Shown here: positions 28,567 to 36,718 of the stretch, piece after piece | Layout of the letters: each line of letters begins with the position of its first letter | Numbering within the stretch: the first letter of the stretch is position 1 | Origin: Paenibacillus chibensis | GTDB taxonomy: Bacteria > Bacillota > Bacilli > Paenibacillales > Paenibacillaceae | NCBI RefSeq assembly: GCF_004001045.1 | Contig: NZ_BIMK01000009.1 | Location: 124,001 to 188,000 of the forward strand | Direction of reading: 5' to 3' | DNA length: 64,000 nucleotides | The notes under the pieces: generated by a model | Databases searched by the model: none | Told to the model about the DNA's origin: nothing | Seen by the model: the letters and a program-made list of their open reading frames with translations, nothing else | Translations under genes and position numbers: made by a program

Positions 28567-29276
28567 CGGCATCCACCTCCCAGGCGCTCATAGTCCGCAG
28601 TGCGGATCGCCTTGAAGCGGATCATCTGACCGCTCTGGACAAGCACGGGCGGCTGATCCCCTGGCCGAAACAAGGCCAGCGGAGTGCGCCCGATAATTTG
28701 CCAGCCTCCCGGCGTTTCCAAGGGATAGATGCCGGTCTGCGTACCTGCGATTCCGACCGAGCCCGCGGGTATATGAAGCCTTGGCGTCGCTTTACGGGGC
28801 GCGGAGATCCGTTCCGGAACGCCGCCGAGATACGGAAATCCGGGCGCGAAACCGAGCGCATATACCAGGAAATCCTGTCCGGTATGAATGCGAATGACCT
28901 CTTCTTCACTCAGTCCGTTAATTTCCGCTACATATGACAGATCAGGCCCATGCTCGCCTCCGTAGCATACGGGTATTTCAATGATCTGACGGCTGTCCGC
29001 AGGCATTGCACCCGAATCTTTCAACAGCTCCTCCACCCGGCAGCGAACGAATTCAAACGCCGATGTATGTTCTGCAGACCGTTTCAGCTTTTCCAGGTCA
29101 TAATACACAGTCAGTGTCGTAAAAGAAGGCACGCATTCCAGAAAGCCTTCAAACGCCTGCCGCTCCAGACAAGAGGCCGCCGCCTGAACCGCCGCATGGA
29201 CCGCTTCGTTCACGTTGGCGCCAAACTGAATCAGCAAGGCGGAATCGCCCATGGGTTCAACTATTAGCTGTGTCAT
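28563..29276 (-). CDS. pxpB: 5-oxoprolinase subunit B
   Basis: The 237-residue KipI/AHS1-type protein contains ALGFAPGFPYLGGVPERI and PAGSVGIAGTQTGIYPLETP, diagnostic of PxpB. It is the first gene of the pxpB-pxpC-pxpA-pcp operon. GAGG lies 6 bases before the ATG. In B. subtilis the homologue KipI also inhibits the sporulation kinase KinA, but the downstream pcp gene argues for the metabolic role here. Confidence 0.94.
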   Translation of the reverse strand: MTQLIVEPMGDSALLIQFGANVNEAVHAAVQAAASCLERQAFEGFLECVPSFTTLTVYYDLEKLKRSAEHTSAFEFVRCRVEELLKDSGAMPADSRQIIEIPVCYGGEHGPDLSYVAEINGLSEEEVIRIHTGQDFLVYALGFAPGFPYLGGVPERISAPRKATPRLHIPAGSVGIAGTQTGIYPLETPGGWQIIGRTPLALFRPGDQPPVLVQSGQMIRFKAIRTADYERLGGGCR

Positions 29277-29388
29277 ATCGGAACCTCGCTTTGAGAATAT
29301 TTGCCTGATTCTATTTTAGGTGGAAGAGATGGCAGATAGCAATCCACTTCAGTGATGCCATTGAGATATGAATGGCTTTGAATATACC

Positions 29389-29416
29389 AAAAAAGCCTGA
29401 ATCCAGTTCAGGCTTT
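29389..29416 (-). terminator. Intrinsic terminator after the YitT gene
   Basis: The stem AAAGCCTGA / TTCAGGCTTT is followed by a T-run on the minus strand, just past the stop at 29430. Confidence 0.88.
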
Positions 29417-29429
29417 ATACTTATTCAAA

Positions 29430-30269
29430 TTATTTTGCCAAATCGATGAATCCTTCGCCGAATACGTCGCGGACGTCGTGGATCGTGATAAAAGCCTCTT
29501 TGTCCACCGATTTCACGATTTTCTTCAGCACGGGAACTTCCTGCTTATTGATGACGACGTACAGCACTTCTTTCGGGGATTTGGTGTAATATCCATACCC
29601 CGGAAACACGGTCACGCCGCGTTCCATCATCACGTTAATCTCCTGCGCGATATGCTCGTATTCTTTGGAAATAATCGTCACGGCCTTGCGCGGGTTCAAG
29701 CCTTCGATGATGAATTCCATCACCTTCGTGCCGACGAAGAGCATGATAATGGTCAGCATCAGGCTTTGCGCACCGATAATGAAGAAGGACGAGAACGCCA
29801 CGATCAGATCGAAAAAGAGCAGCGCGTAACTGATATTCCAGTCCCAATATTTGTGGGCGATCCGCGCCAAAATGACGCTTCCCGCTGTCGTTCCTCCGGC
29901 ACGCACGATGAGACCGATCCCCACGCCCGCAAACACGCCCCCGAATATCGCATTCAGCAGCAGTTCGTTCGATGACAGCGTCCAGCCTTCGGTAAGGTGC
30001 AGGAACAAGGAGTTGAACACGATGGCGATCACCGTGTAAATGGTTGTCTGCCTGTCCAAAAACTTATAGCCCACGATCAGCAGAATCGCGTTCAGTATGA
30101 GGTTCACGAGTCCCGGAGACCATTTGAACAGATAGTATAAAATAATCGTAACCCCTGTGACGCCCCCTTCAGCCAAATCATGCGGGATGACGAACAGGTT
30201 AATGTCGAGTGCGAAAATGAATGAACCGGCAATAATCAGTAAAATATCATTAATTGTTTTTCTATTCAT
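29430..30269 (-). CDS. YitT family membrane protein (DUF161 + DUF2179)
   Basis: The 279-residue protein has five or six membrane segments (FALDINLFVIPHDLAEGGVT, GVGIGLIVRAGGTTAGSVIL) and a C-terminal cytoplasmic DUF2179 domain (residues 200-275, with GVTVFPGYGYYTKSPKEVLY). The function of the family is not established. The start at 30269 follows AGGAAGG by 6 bases. It is a typical member, unlike the divergent relative at 7804-8712. Confidence 0.88.
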   Translation of the reverse strand: MNRKTINDILLIIAGSFIFALDINLFVIPHDLAEGGVTGVTIILYYLFKWSPGLVNLILNAILLIVGYKFLDRQTTIYTVIAIVFNSLFLHLTEGWTLSSNELLLNAIFGGVFAGVGIGLIVRAGGTTAGSVILARIAHKYWDWNISYALLFFDLIVAFSSFFIIGAQSLMLTIIMLFVGTKVMEFIIEGLNPRKAVTIISKEYEHIAQEINVMMERGVTVFPGYGYYTKSPKEVLYVVINKQEVPVLKKIVKSVDKEAFITIHDVRDVFGEGFIDLAK

Positions 30270-30373
30270 AAGATGCCTTCCTGAGTCGTAAATTTTCATG
30301 TTGAAATAGTCGCAACCTTCATATTTTATAAGGTTTATGCGATATTCGTCAACTCGAACGACAGGAAAACGGC

Positions 30374-30399
30374 AAAAAAAATCCGCGTCATCCGCGGAT
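30374..30399 (-). terminator. Intrinsic terminator of the L,D-transpeptidase gene
   Basis: The stem ATCCGCG / CGCGGAT is followed by eight T residues on the minus strand, about 25 bases past the stop. Confidence 0.9.
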
Positions 30400-30422
30400 C
30401 ATCACATAAGGGTCTTCTATGA

Positions 30423-31349
30423 TCATGGTGATGTCATTCTCACCGTATTGGAGCCTGCATCCCACTGAACCGTATAACCGGACATCTCCGAGAAATTTCG
30501 GAGCGGCAGCATCAGAGAATCATCCCGATATTTTGAAGGGGTAATTTTCATTGTTTTGCCGTCTACAACGGCTTGATCCGACAATGCTTTATGGACAATG
30601 GTTCGATTTCCAATCTTGATGGTGGCTGTCTTCGTTTGGCTGCTCCACAGCACCTCCCCGCCCAGCAATTCCATGCCTGCTCGTAAAGGGACATAAATTC
30701 GGGAATCGTACAGGACGATATCATTACGCATTGCAGCTTCCTTGTTGTCGATCAACAGCCTCCCTTCAAATTTCTGCTCATCGACGTGATAACCGGCGTT
30801 TCGAGCGATATCTTCGAACGAAAGCTTTGACGATATAATAATGGCTGTCGTATGCAGCTTAATTTGTGAAAAAAGCCAGTGGATATCATCGTTATACATG
30901 CGGATACATCCGGCGCTCACATATTTGCCGATGGAATTTTTGTTGCTGTTTCCATGGATCGCATATGTCGTTCCTTTCGTTCCGTTTACATCCAGCCCGA
31001 TCCAGCGGTCGCCGAGCGGATTTCTTGGATCTCCTCCCGGAATTTTTTCTTTGTAATACGGACGGTTTACAATTTTATTGACGATTTCGAAGCTGCCCTC
31101 CGGCGTGAGTGTTGGCGTTTTGCCGGTGGCCACAGGGAATTCCCTGACCAGGGAACCATTTTGGAAAAAAGCCAGTTTATTCGTTTTTTTGTTGACGATA
31201 ACGAGATCGCTGCCCGCACTTTGTGTGTCCGCGTGCACAGGCGCGGGGATGATCCAGCCCAATAGCATAATAAGAAGCACTGCTGCGAATGGGCGATGAC
31301 GGGTACCCAGAATAAGAGAGCCTCCTTTCCTGTATCGGTTACTAGCCAT
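30423..31349 (-). CDS. Secreted L,D-transpeptidase (YkuD) with copper amine oxidase-type stalk domain
   Basis: The precursor has a signal peptide (PFAAVLLIMLLGWIIPAPVHA). The YkuD domain follows, with the catalytic motif from HGNSNK to SAGCIRM at about residues 139-155, where His and Cys form the active site. A C-terminal copper amine oxidase N-like domain (YDSRIYVPLRAGMELLGGEV, residues 220-305) is typical of Paenibacillus surface proteins. It should form 3-3 cross-links in peptidoglycan. Start assignment is odd: the ATG at 31349 has no ribosome site, whereas AAAGGAGG lies 7 bases before an ATT at 31313 and 10 before a CTG at 31310. Confidence 0.9.
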   Translation of the reverse strand: MASNRYRKGGSLILGTRHRPFAAVLLIMLLGWIIPAPVHADTQSAGSDLVIVNKKTNKLAFFQNGSLVREFPVATGKTPTLTPEGSFEIVNKIVNRPYYKEKIPGGDPRNPLGDRWIGLDVNGTKGTTYAIHGNSNKNSIGKYVSAGCIRMYNDDIHWLFSQIKLHTTAIIISSKLSFEDIARNAGYHVDEQKFEGRLLIDNKEAAMRNDIVLYDSRIYVPLRAGMELLGGEVLWSSQTKTATIKIGNRTIVHKALSDQAVVDGKTMKITPSKYRDDSLMLPLRNFSEMSGYTVQWDAGSNTVRMTSP

Positions 31350-31529
31350 TATATGGGGGAAGATGGGTGTCCTATCACCATTTCATGTGTTTTGATGTGG
31401 AATTGTTTTAAGAGAGGAAATTCATGAAAGTATATTGTAAATTACATTTGAATATGAAAATTTTCTTGTTTTAATTCAACCGGAGATTTAAAATAAATAC
31501 TTGTTCATTCTTTGAAGGAGGAATTACCT

Positions 31530-32582
31530 ATGTCACCTGTCAACTCGTCCACACGCCGTCCTTCAACGAAAAGGTCCATGTGGTTGGCTCTTATCTTCGT
31601 CATGATCGCGGTCATCGGTCTGCTATACGTCAAATGGTGGCCGTATTACCATAAAGCCTTTACGGCAGCATCCAAGCATTCCATCGGCTCGTCGATATTG
31701 GGCATGGAGCAGGATGGCCCCTCCTGGCACGCCGCACTGGAATATGCCAAGGCTTACTTCAAATCGGTCTGGAAAGCAGCCGTGCTGGGCATATTGCTGG
31801 GTTCGCTCGTACAGGTGCTGCTGCCGGTAAACTGGCTGTATCAGAAGCTCGGCAAAGCCGGGTTTAAAAGCACCTTCATCGGAGGCGTGTCCGCATTGCC
31901 AGGTATGATGTGCACCTGCTGTGCAGCGCCTATCGCAAGTGGTCTGCGCAAGCGCAACGTTTCCGTAGGCGCGGCACTGGCTTTCTGGCTCGGAAACCCC
32001 CTGCTCAACCCGGCCACGCTCGTGTTTATGGCGTTTGTCCTATCCTGGAAATTCACGCTGATGAGGATCGTTTTCGGACTCGTGCTAACCTTCGGTGTCA
32101 GTTATTTTGCTAACCGGTTCGCAGGTAATACGGAAGTTCCTGCATCCGTAGCGACGGTTCCGGAAGATCAAGCTAAACCTGAGCACGGCCCGTTCCTGAA
32201 ACGCTGGCTGAAAAGCCTATGGATGATGATCGTGAGCGTCGTACCTGCTTATCTGATCGCCGTGCTGCTGCTCGGAGCTTTTCAATCGACCCTGTTTCCC
32301 GTCTGGGTAAGCGGAGGCATCGCCGCCATTGCCTTGTTCGCGATTGTCGGCACGTTGTTCGTCATTCCGACAGCGGCGGAAATTCCGATCATTCAGTCTT
32401 TTCTGGCGCTTGGCATCGGAACAGGCCCGGCCGCGGCATTGCTTGTCACCCTGCCCGCAGTCAGCCTCCCCTCCGTCCTCATCGTCGGCAGAGCTTTTCC
32501 GAGAAAAGTGCTGGCTTTCGTTGTCGGCGCCGTCGTGATCGCGGGATTGTTGAGCGGTTTGATCGGAGCTTGGGCTTTATAG
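31530..32582 (+). CDS. DUF318/YraQ-type permease
   Basis: The 350-residue protein has about eight to ten membrane segments. The central PGMMCTCCAAPIASGLRKRN and AFWLGNPLLNPATLVFM match the DUF318 permease family, which includes the ArsP organoarsenical exporters. Its Cys-Thr-Cys-Cys cluster could bind a metal(loid), but this is inference. AAGGAGG lies 7 bases before ATG 31530; an earlier in-frame ATG at 31512 is not supported. It is a single gene ending at the terminator at 32602-32637. Confidence 0.82.
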   Translation: MSPVNSSTRRPSTKRSMWLALIFVMIAVIGLLYVKWWPYYHKAFTAASKHSIGSSILGMEQDGPSWHAALEYAKAYFKSVWKAAVLGILLGSLVQVLLPVNWLYQKLGKAGFKSTFIGGVSALPGMMCTCCAAPIASGLRKRNVSVGAALAFWLGNPLLNPATLVFMAFVLSWKFTLMRIVFGLVLTFGVSYFANRFAGNTEVPASVATVPEDQAKPEHGPFLKRWLKSLWMMIVSVVPAYLIAVLLLGAFQSTLFPVWVSGGIAAIALFAIVGTLFVIPTAAEIPIIQSFLALGIGTGPAAALLVTLPAVSLPSVLIVGRAFPRKVLAFVVGAVVIAGLLSGLIGAWAL

Positions 32583-32601
32583 AATTGATTCGTTACACGA
32601 A

Positions 32602-32637
32602 AAAAAGCATCTACAGCAGCGGCTGTGGATGCTTTTT
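32602..32637. terminator. Bidirectional intrinsic terminator
   Basis: The stem AAAAAGCATCTACAGC / GCTGTGGATGCTTTTT with loop AGCG follows the permease gene and can also stop transcription from the lipoprotein gene on the other strand. Confidence 0.9.
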
Positions 32638-32678
32638 CGCGTAATACAATCAATTAAAGAAAACCTGGAGGATCACTC

Positions 32679-32795
32679 ATGAAGAAATCCGTTGTATTTA
32701 CTGATATGACGCAATCCAAAGAAGAAACATGCGGTTTCATGAGCCCGGCTTGCCTCATTACTTCTCCCAAGCCAAGCTTCTCAAAAGGTCTATAA
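32679..32795 (+). CDS. Possible small ORF (38 aa), unknown
   Basis: GGAGG lies 7 bases before an ATG opening a 38-codon frame (MKKSVVFTDMTQSKEETCGF...). The product has Cys18 and Cys25 and no hydrophobic segment. It lies 41 bases past the permease terminator and its 3' third overlaps the convergent lipoprotein gene. It may be a small protein or the remnant of a longer gene truncated at the overlap. Evidence is only the ribosome site. Confidence 0.3.
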   Translation: MKKSVVFTDMTQSKEETCGFMSPACLITSPKPSFSKGL

Positions 32796-33300
32796 ACTGC
32801 TGCTTCGTGCTTGACTCATTATCGTTTTTTGAGAAGTTCAACAGCAAGATGGAACGCGAGCTGTCGGCAATGACGGCGTAATAATGGTCATGCGTCCCTG
32901 TGATGCCTGACGCCGCAGTCCCGTTGTCAGCATCCAGCGTAATCAGCCTGCAGGTTCCGAGCGGAACGTCGAAATATTCGTCGTCGATAATTTCACTATG
33001 ATTCGGCTTCACGGTATGAAAATCAAAATCCTTCGGTTCTTCAATCGAGTATATATCGCCACTGACTTCGCCTTCTTCATTAAGCATAAGATCATGCGTT
33101 TTGCTTTGCGCTTCAAGCTTCCATTTCGCCGGCATTTGAACATGCAATCCTGCTAAATCAACGGGCAAATTGGCAGTTGGTTTCGATTCATCAGCGTGAA
33201 CCCGGCTTTCGAGCATAGCAGCATCGGATGTTGAATGCGTGCACCCGGACGCGCTCGTAACGATCAGCGCAGCCAAAATGATTTTTTTCAAAACGAACAT
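32758..33300 (-). CDS. Predicted lipoprotein, unknown function
   Basis: Not recognised. The 180-residue precursor has a lipoprotein signal (KKIILAALIVTSASGC, Cys20 as the lipid-bearing residue). The mature part has no motif I can name; the order of short strands from LAGLHVQMPAKWKLE to the end recalls small PsbP/LpqN-like surface proteins. GGGAGG lies 11 bases before the ATG; a closer TTG three codons in would be too far. It is a single gene between the permease and the XRE regulator. Confidence 0.75.
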   Translation of the reverse strand: MFVLKKIILAALIVTSASGCTHSTSDAAMLESRVHADESKPTANLPVDLAGLHVQMPAKWKLEAQSKTHDLMLNEEGEVSGDIYSIEEPKDFDFHTVKPNHSEIIDDEYFDVPLGTCRLITLDADNGTAASGITGTHDHYYAVIADSSRSILLLNFSKNDNESSTKQQFIDLLRSLAWEK

Positions 33301-33387
33301 GCGACGTATATCCTCCCTAGTGGCCTATTCTTGTTCTCTAGTATAAATAACAACGGCCATAGGGAAGATGTTATGATCTTTTCATGG

Positions 33388-34257
33388 TCAAGAAGTATAC
33401 TCAAGCCCGGCTCTGATCCATTTTTCGATGACTCCCTGATTTAGAAACGGGGCAATGGGTCTCAAGGAATGGAGCCCGCCGGCTTCGAATGCTTTTCTGG
33501 CACATTCCTCGATTGCTTCACTGCCTATGAACGGTGCCAGGTGCTTCAGCGACTCGATGCCTTCGGTTTCAAACGATATTCTCGCGCATTCATCGATCAC
33601 TTCACGGCTCGTGAACGGTGCCAGGTGTTTCAGCGACTCAATACCTTCGGTTTCAAACGACTTTCTCGCGCATTCGTCGATGGCTTCGTCGCTCATGAAC
33701 GGTGCCAGGTGCTTCAGTGACTCGATACCTCGGGTTTCAAACGACTTTCTCGCGCATTCGTCGATGGCTTCATCGCTCATGAACGGCGCCAGGTGCTTCA
33801 GCTCATCGATGCCTTCCGCCTCGAAGGCCGTTCTTGCGCACTCATCGATCAGCTCGGTACTGACGAACGGGGCAAGCGCAATCATGTCCTGAATTTTAAA
33901 TTTCGTTTTGATGTGTTCAAACACTTCATCGGCCTGTTCCGCTTTCAGAATCGGTGCAATCGCGGAGAAATCTTCAACCGTCACCTCATTGTTTTTGAGA
34001 AATTCAGATGTATTCTGATTGACGAACGTATGGACGATCTTGCTTCCTTTTTGATCTTCCAGGATGTGTTCAATGCTTACTTCGAATATCTCTGCGAGCT
34101 CCGGCAGCTTTGAGATGTCGGGCATCGTCTCTCCCCGCTCCCAATTGCTGACCGCCTGATAGCTGACGCCCATTTTATCAGCCATTTCCATCTGTGTCAT
34201 TCCTTTTTCTTTTCTCATCTTGGCAATGTTTCTGCCGATTTTGACCATATCGAACAT
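33388..34257 (-). CDS. XRE-family regulator with six 28-residue repeats
   Basis: The N-terminal 65 residues form a Cro/C1-type helix-turn-helix (MTQMEMADKMGVSYQAVSNW). A linker follows, then six tandem 28-residue units with the pattern I-x-x-L-K-x-L-A-P-F-x-S-x-x-x-I-D-E-C-A-R-x-x-F-E-x-x-G, the middle ones nearly identical. The units look like helical hairpins that would stack into a solenoid, a likely protein-binding surface. AAGGAG lies 8 bases before the ATG at 34257; a GTG three codons earlier overlaps that site. No neighbouring target gene is obvious. Confidence 0.82.
   Translation of the reverse strand: MFDMVKIGRNIAKMRKEKGMTQMEMADKMGVSYQAVSNWERGETMPDISKLPELAEIFEVSIEHILEDQKGSKIVHTFVNQNTSEFLKNNEVTVEDFSAIAPILKAEQADEVFEHIKTKFKIQDMIALAPFVSTELIDECARTAFEAEGIDELKHLAPFMSDEAIDECARKSFETRGIESLKHLAPFMSDEAIDECARKSFETEGIESLKHLAPFTSREVIDECARISFETEGIESLKHLAPFIGSEAIEECARKAFEAGGLHSLRPIAPFLNQGVIEKWIRAGLEYTS
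33460..33880 (-). repeat. 84-bp in-frame tandem repeats inside the XRE gene
   Basis: About five consecutive 84-base units encode the 28-residue repeats; adjacent units around 33540-33780 differ by only a few bases. The near identity at DNA level points to recent duplication, so copy number may vary between strains. Confidence 0.85.
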
Positions 34258-34385
34258 TTCAAACACTCCTTATCGGTTGATGAATCCAGTGTAGCAAAGG
34301 AACGTTCCCACGGTATATCAAGCGCTGCTTGAGTCTCTATTCATCCCGGATCCTAGAGCCGGCATCCGCTTCATTGAACCTATTG

Positions 34386-34419
34386 AAAAACGGAAAACCC
34401 GAGGCATCGGATTTTCCGT
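34386..34419 (-). terminator. Intrinsic terminator of the TerB-ATPase-helicase operon
   Basis: The stem CGGAAAACCCGA / TCGGATTTTCCG (one mismatch) is followed by a T-run on the minus strand, about 80 bases past the helicase stop. Confidence 0.83.
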
Positions 34420-34501
34420 TATAGAGTCATGGCAGTCGTCGTATACAAGCATTCCATATGAAAAAGCATCACATCGATTCAAAGCAATTTCATCTCCAGC
34501 C

Positions 34502-36718
34502 TCATTGCGGCCTCGATGTATTCCATATCAAACTCAAGCCCTGCTTGAGTCCTTCCACATCCAGTCCATCCACAGCAAAAGCCTGCCTTACCAGCTCCGG
34601 CGCGACAAACTCGTCATACTTCCCCAGATAGGGTGCCTCTTCGGGTCCAAGAAGGGAGGACGGATCCGTACATTCCGCGCTTTCCTTCATGATTTGCTCG
34701 AGCAGCACCTGGCTGTCGGCTTTGCCGGCTACGACGAAGTAATAGGGCTCCATCGGGGTAATCGAGCGCAGGGAGAGCCGTTCGGATAAATTGTTCTTCA
34801 GCAGCCTTTCCAGCGTGCGGAACGATTTGCTGCCGATCCATGGCAAAATGAACATCGAATCGCCACCGGCCGGGATAACCACCGATTTCAGCAGCCCGCT
34901 TTCTCTGGCCAAGCGGCGGGCACGTTCCAGCCGGTTCACGGCTTGAGGCGACAAATAGCTGTACAGCGTGCTGTCGGCGAGCACTTCGCGCATTTTCCGC
35001 ACGACCAGCGTATGAATATCTCCGCCCGCTCCCAGCCACAGCGTATCGACCTTTCCGAGCGCCGCTTTCACATACACCGCCTTATGCTTCGTATCGACCT
35101 CGGTTACCTTCCACAGCTTTCCGGCCAGTGAAAAGCAATATCCCGGCGGCGGGACGGTCGTAATCGAACCGATTTCCTCCGAACCGTTGTACACGGCATG
35201 CTCCTCGTCATCCTTGAAAACGGCGTAAAAGCGGAAATTGTTCACGATCTTCTCGCCCGTCAGACCGATGATGAAGCTCTCCTGCTCGGTCCACTGGATA
35301 TGATCCGTCTGCAGCAGGTAGTTGAGGAACACTTTGTATGTATCCAGAGCGATTTGCCAAAAAGAAGGCAGCGACAGCACATCCGCTGCGAGCTCCGCAG
35401 GCGTCGCTTCCCCGCGGCTTTTCAGGATGCTCATCGTCTGATGATACAGCAAGCCGATCGGCATCTGCCGGATTTCGAGCGGCTCGACCCAGCGGTCCCT
35501 CACATACAGCTCGATGACCGCGATGGCACGCAGCAGCGTCCACGGCATCCTCGCAGGCAGCATGGCATCTTCGTCCTCCTCTTCGGGACAGACGAACAGC
35601 ATCTCGGACGGCGCGTCGTTGCGCCTTCCAGACCGCCCGAGCCGCTGCACGAAGCTGGATGCGCTGTATGGCGCACCGAGCTGAACGACCCGCTCCAGCT
35701 CCCCGAGATCGATGCCCAGCTCTAGCGTCAGCGTTGCGGCTGCGACAGCAGGACCGGGGCCGTTCTTCAGGGCCGCCTCCGCCTCTTCGCGCAGCATTGC
35801 TGATATGCTGCCGTGATGCACATGGAACACGTCCGGTTGATGACGATGTGCCGCGACCCGGCGCAGCTCCAGCGTCGTCAGCTCCGCATCCGAGCGGCTG
35901 TTGGTGAACACCAGCGCTTTTTTCAGATGCGTGCTGTCATAGACAAAATCGTAATAAGCTTTGCGGGCATTCTGCAAATGCTCTGCCTGCTCTTCGTCAC
36001 GGGCATCAGGGAACGAAAAATGCTCGACACGCAGCCGCAGCTTGCGTCCTCCCGGCACGGACACCGCCTCTACCGGCTGGCTACTGCCTGCACCCAGCCA
36101 AGCTTTCGCGGCATCATAATCGCTCAGGGTGGCAGACAAGCCAACGCGCCTTGGCGAGCAGCCCGTCATTCTCTCGATCCGAGCCAGCTGGCTCAGTACT
36201 TGAATCCCCCTGTCAGCGCCCATAAAAGCGTGGACCTCGTCAATAATAATATACCTGAGGTCATGAAACAGTGCCGGAATGGCGTTTGGCCGGTTCATCA
36301 GCAAGCCTTCCAGAGATTCGGGCGTAATCTGCAGCACGCCGGAAGGACTTCGCATCAGCTTGGTTTTCTCTGTCTGGGACACATCTCCGTGCCAGTGCCA
36401 GACGGGAATATTCCCTTCCCGCAAGAGCTCTTTGATCCGCTCGAATTGGTCATTGATGAGCGCCTTCAGCGGACCGATATAGAGAATGCCGACGGAAGAA
36501 GACGGACGTTCATACAGCTCGGTTAATGCCGGAAAGAAGGCGGCCTCCGTCTTCCCCGAAGCCGTGCCGGCGGCGATCAGCATATGGTGGGAGGTGTCCA
36601 TGCAAATCTGAAGCGCTTCAACCTGCGCAGGCCGCAGCGTCTCCCATCTTTTCCGGTAGATAAATTCCTGGATGAACGGTGCCAACCGGTAAAATACGTG
36701 AGTCTCACCGCCACTCAT
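34502..36718 (-). CDS. Lhr-like DEAD/DEAH-box helicase (BrxHI-like)
   Basis: The 738-residue superfamily 2 helicase shows Walker A GTASGKT (51-57), GPLKALINDQ (82-91), DEVH (160-163), SAT (195-197), VFTNSRSD (270-277), TLELGIDLGELE (331-342) and motif VI QRLGRSGRR (358-366). The GRSGRR form and the long C-terminal part place it with Lhr-type helicases, the class called BrxHI in type 2 BREX. It is the third gene of the operon; its ATG overlaps the preceding stop as ATGA. A role in unwinding or processing DNA is inferred from the family. Confidence 0.88.
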   Translation of the reverse strand: MSGGETHVFYRLAPFIQEFIYRKRWETLRPAQVEALQICMDTSHHMLIAAGTASGKTEAAFFPALTELYERPSSSVGILYIGPLKALINDQFERIKELLREGNIPVWHWHGDVSQTEKTKLMRSPSGVLQITPESLEGLLMNRPNAIPALFHDLRYIIIDEVHAFMGADRGIQVLSQLARIERMTGCSPRRVGLSATLSDYDAAKAWLGAGSSQPVEAVSVPGGRKLRLRVEHFSFPDARDEEQAEHLQNARKAYYDFVYDSTHLKKALVFTNSRSDAELTTLELRRVAAHRHQPDVFHVHHGSISAMLREEAEAALKNGPGPAVAAATLTLELGIDLGELERVVQLGAPYSASSFVQRLGRSGRRNDAPSEMLFVCPEEEDEDAMLPARMPWTLLRAIAVIELYVRDRWVEPLEIRQMPIGLLYHQTMSILKSRGEATPAELAADVLSLPSFWQIALDTYKVFLNYLLQTDHIQWTEQESFIIGLTGEKIVNNFRFYAVFKDDEEHAVYNGSEEIGSITTVPPPGYCFSLAGKLWKVTEVDTKHKAVYVKAALGKVDTLWLGAGGDIHTLVVRKMREVLADSTLYSYLSPQAVNRLERARRLARESGLLKSVVIPAGGDSMFILPWIGSKSFRTLERLLKNNLSERLSLRSITPMEPYYFVVAGKADSQVLLEQIMKESAECTDPSSLLGPEEAPYLGKYDEFVAPELVRQAFAVDGLDVEGLKQGLSLIWNTSRPQ

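Noticed and set aside
33460..33880. 84-base repeats as a CRISPR or satellite
   Set aside because: They are in frame and encode the 28-residue repeats of the XRE protein.
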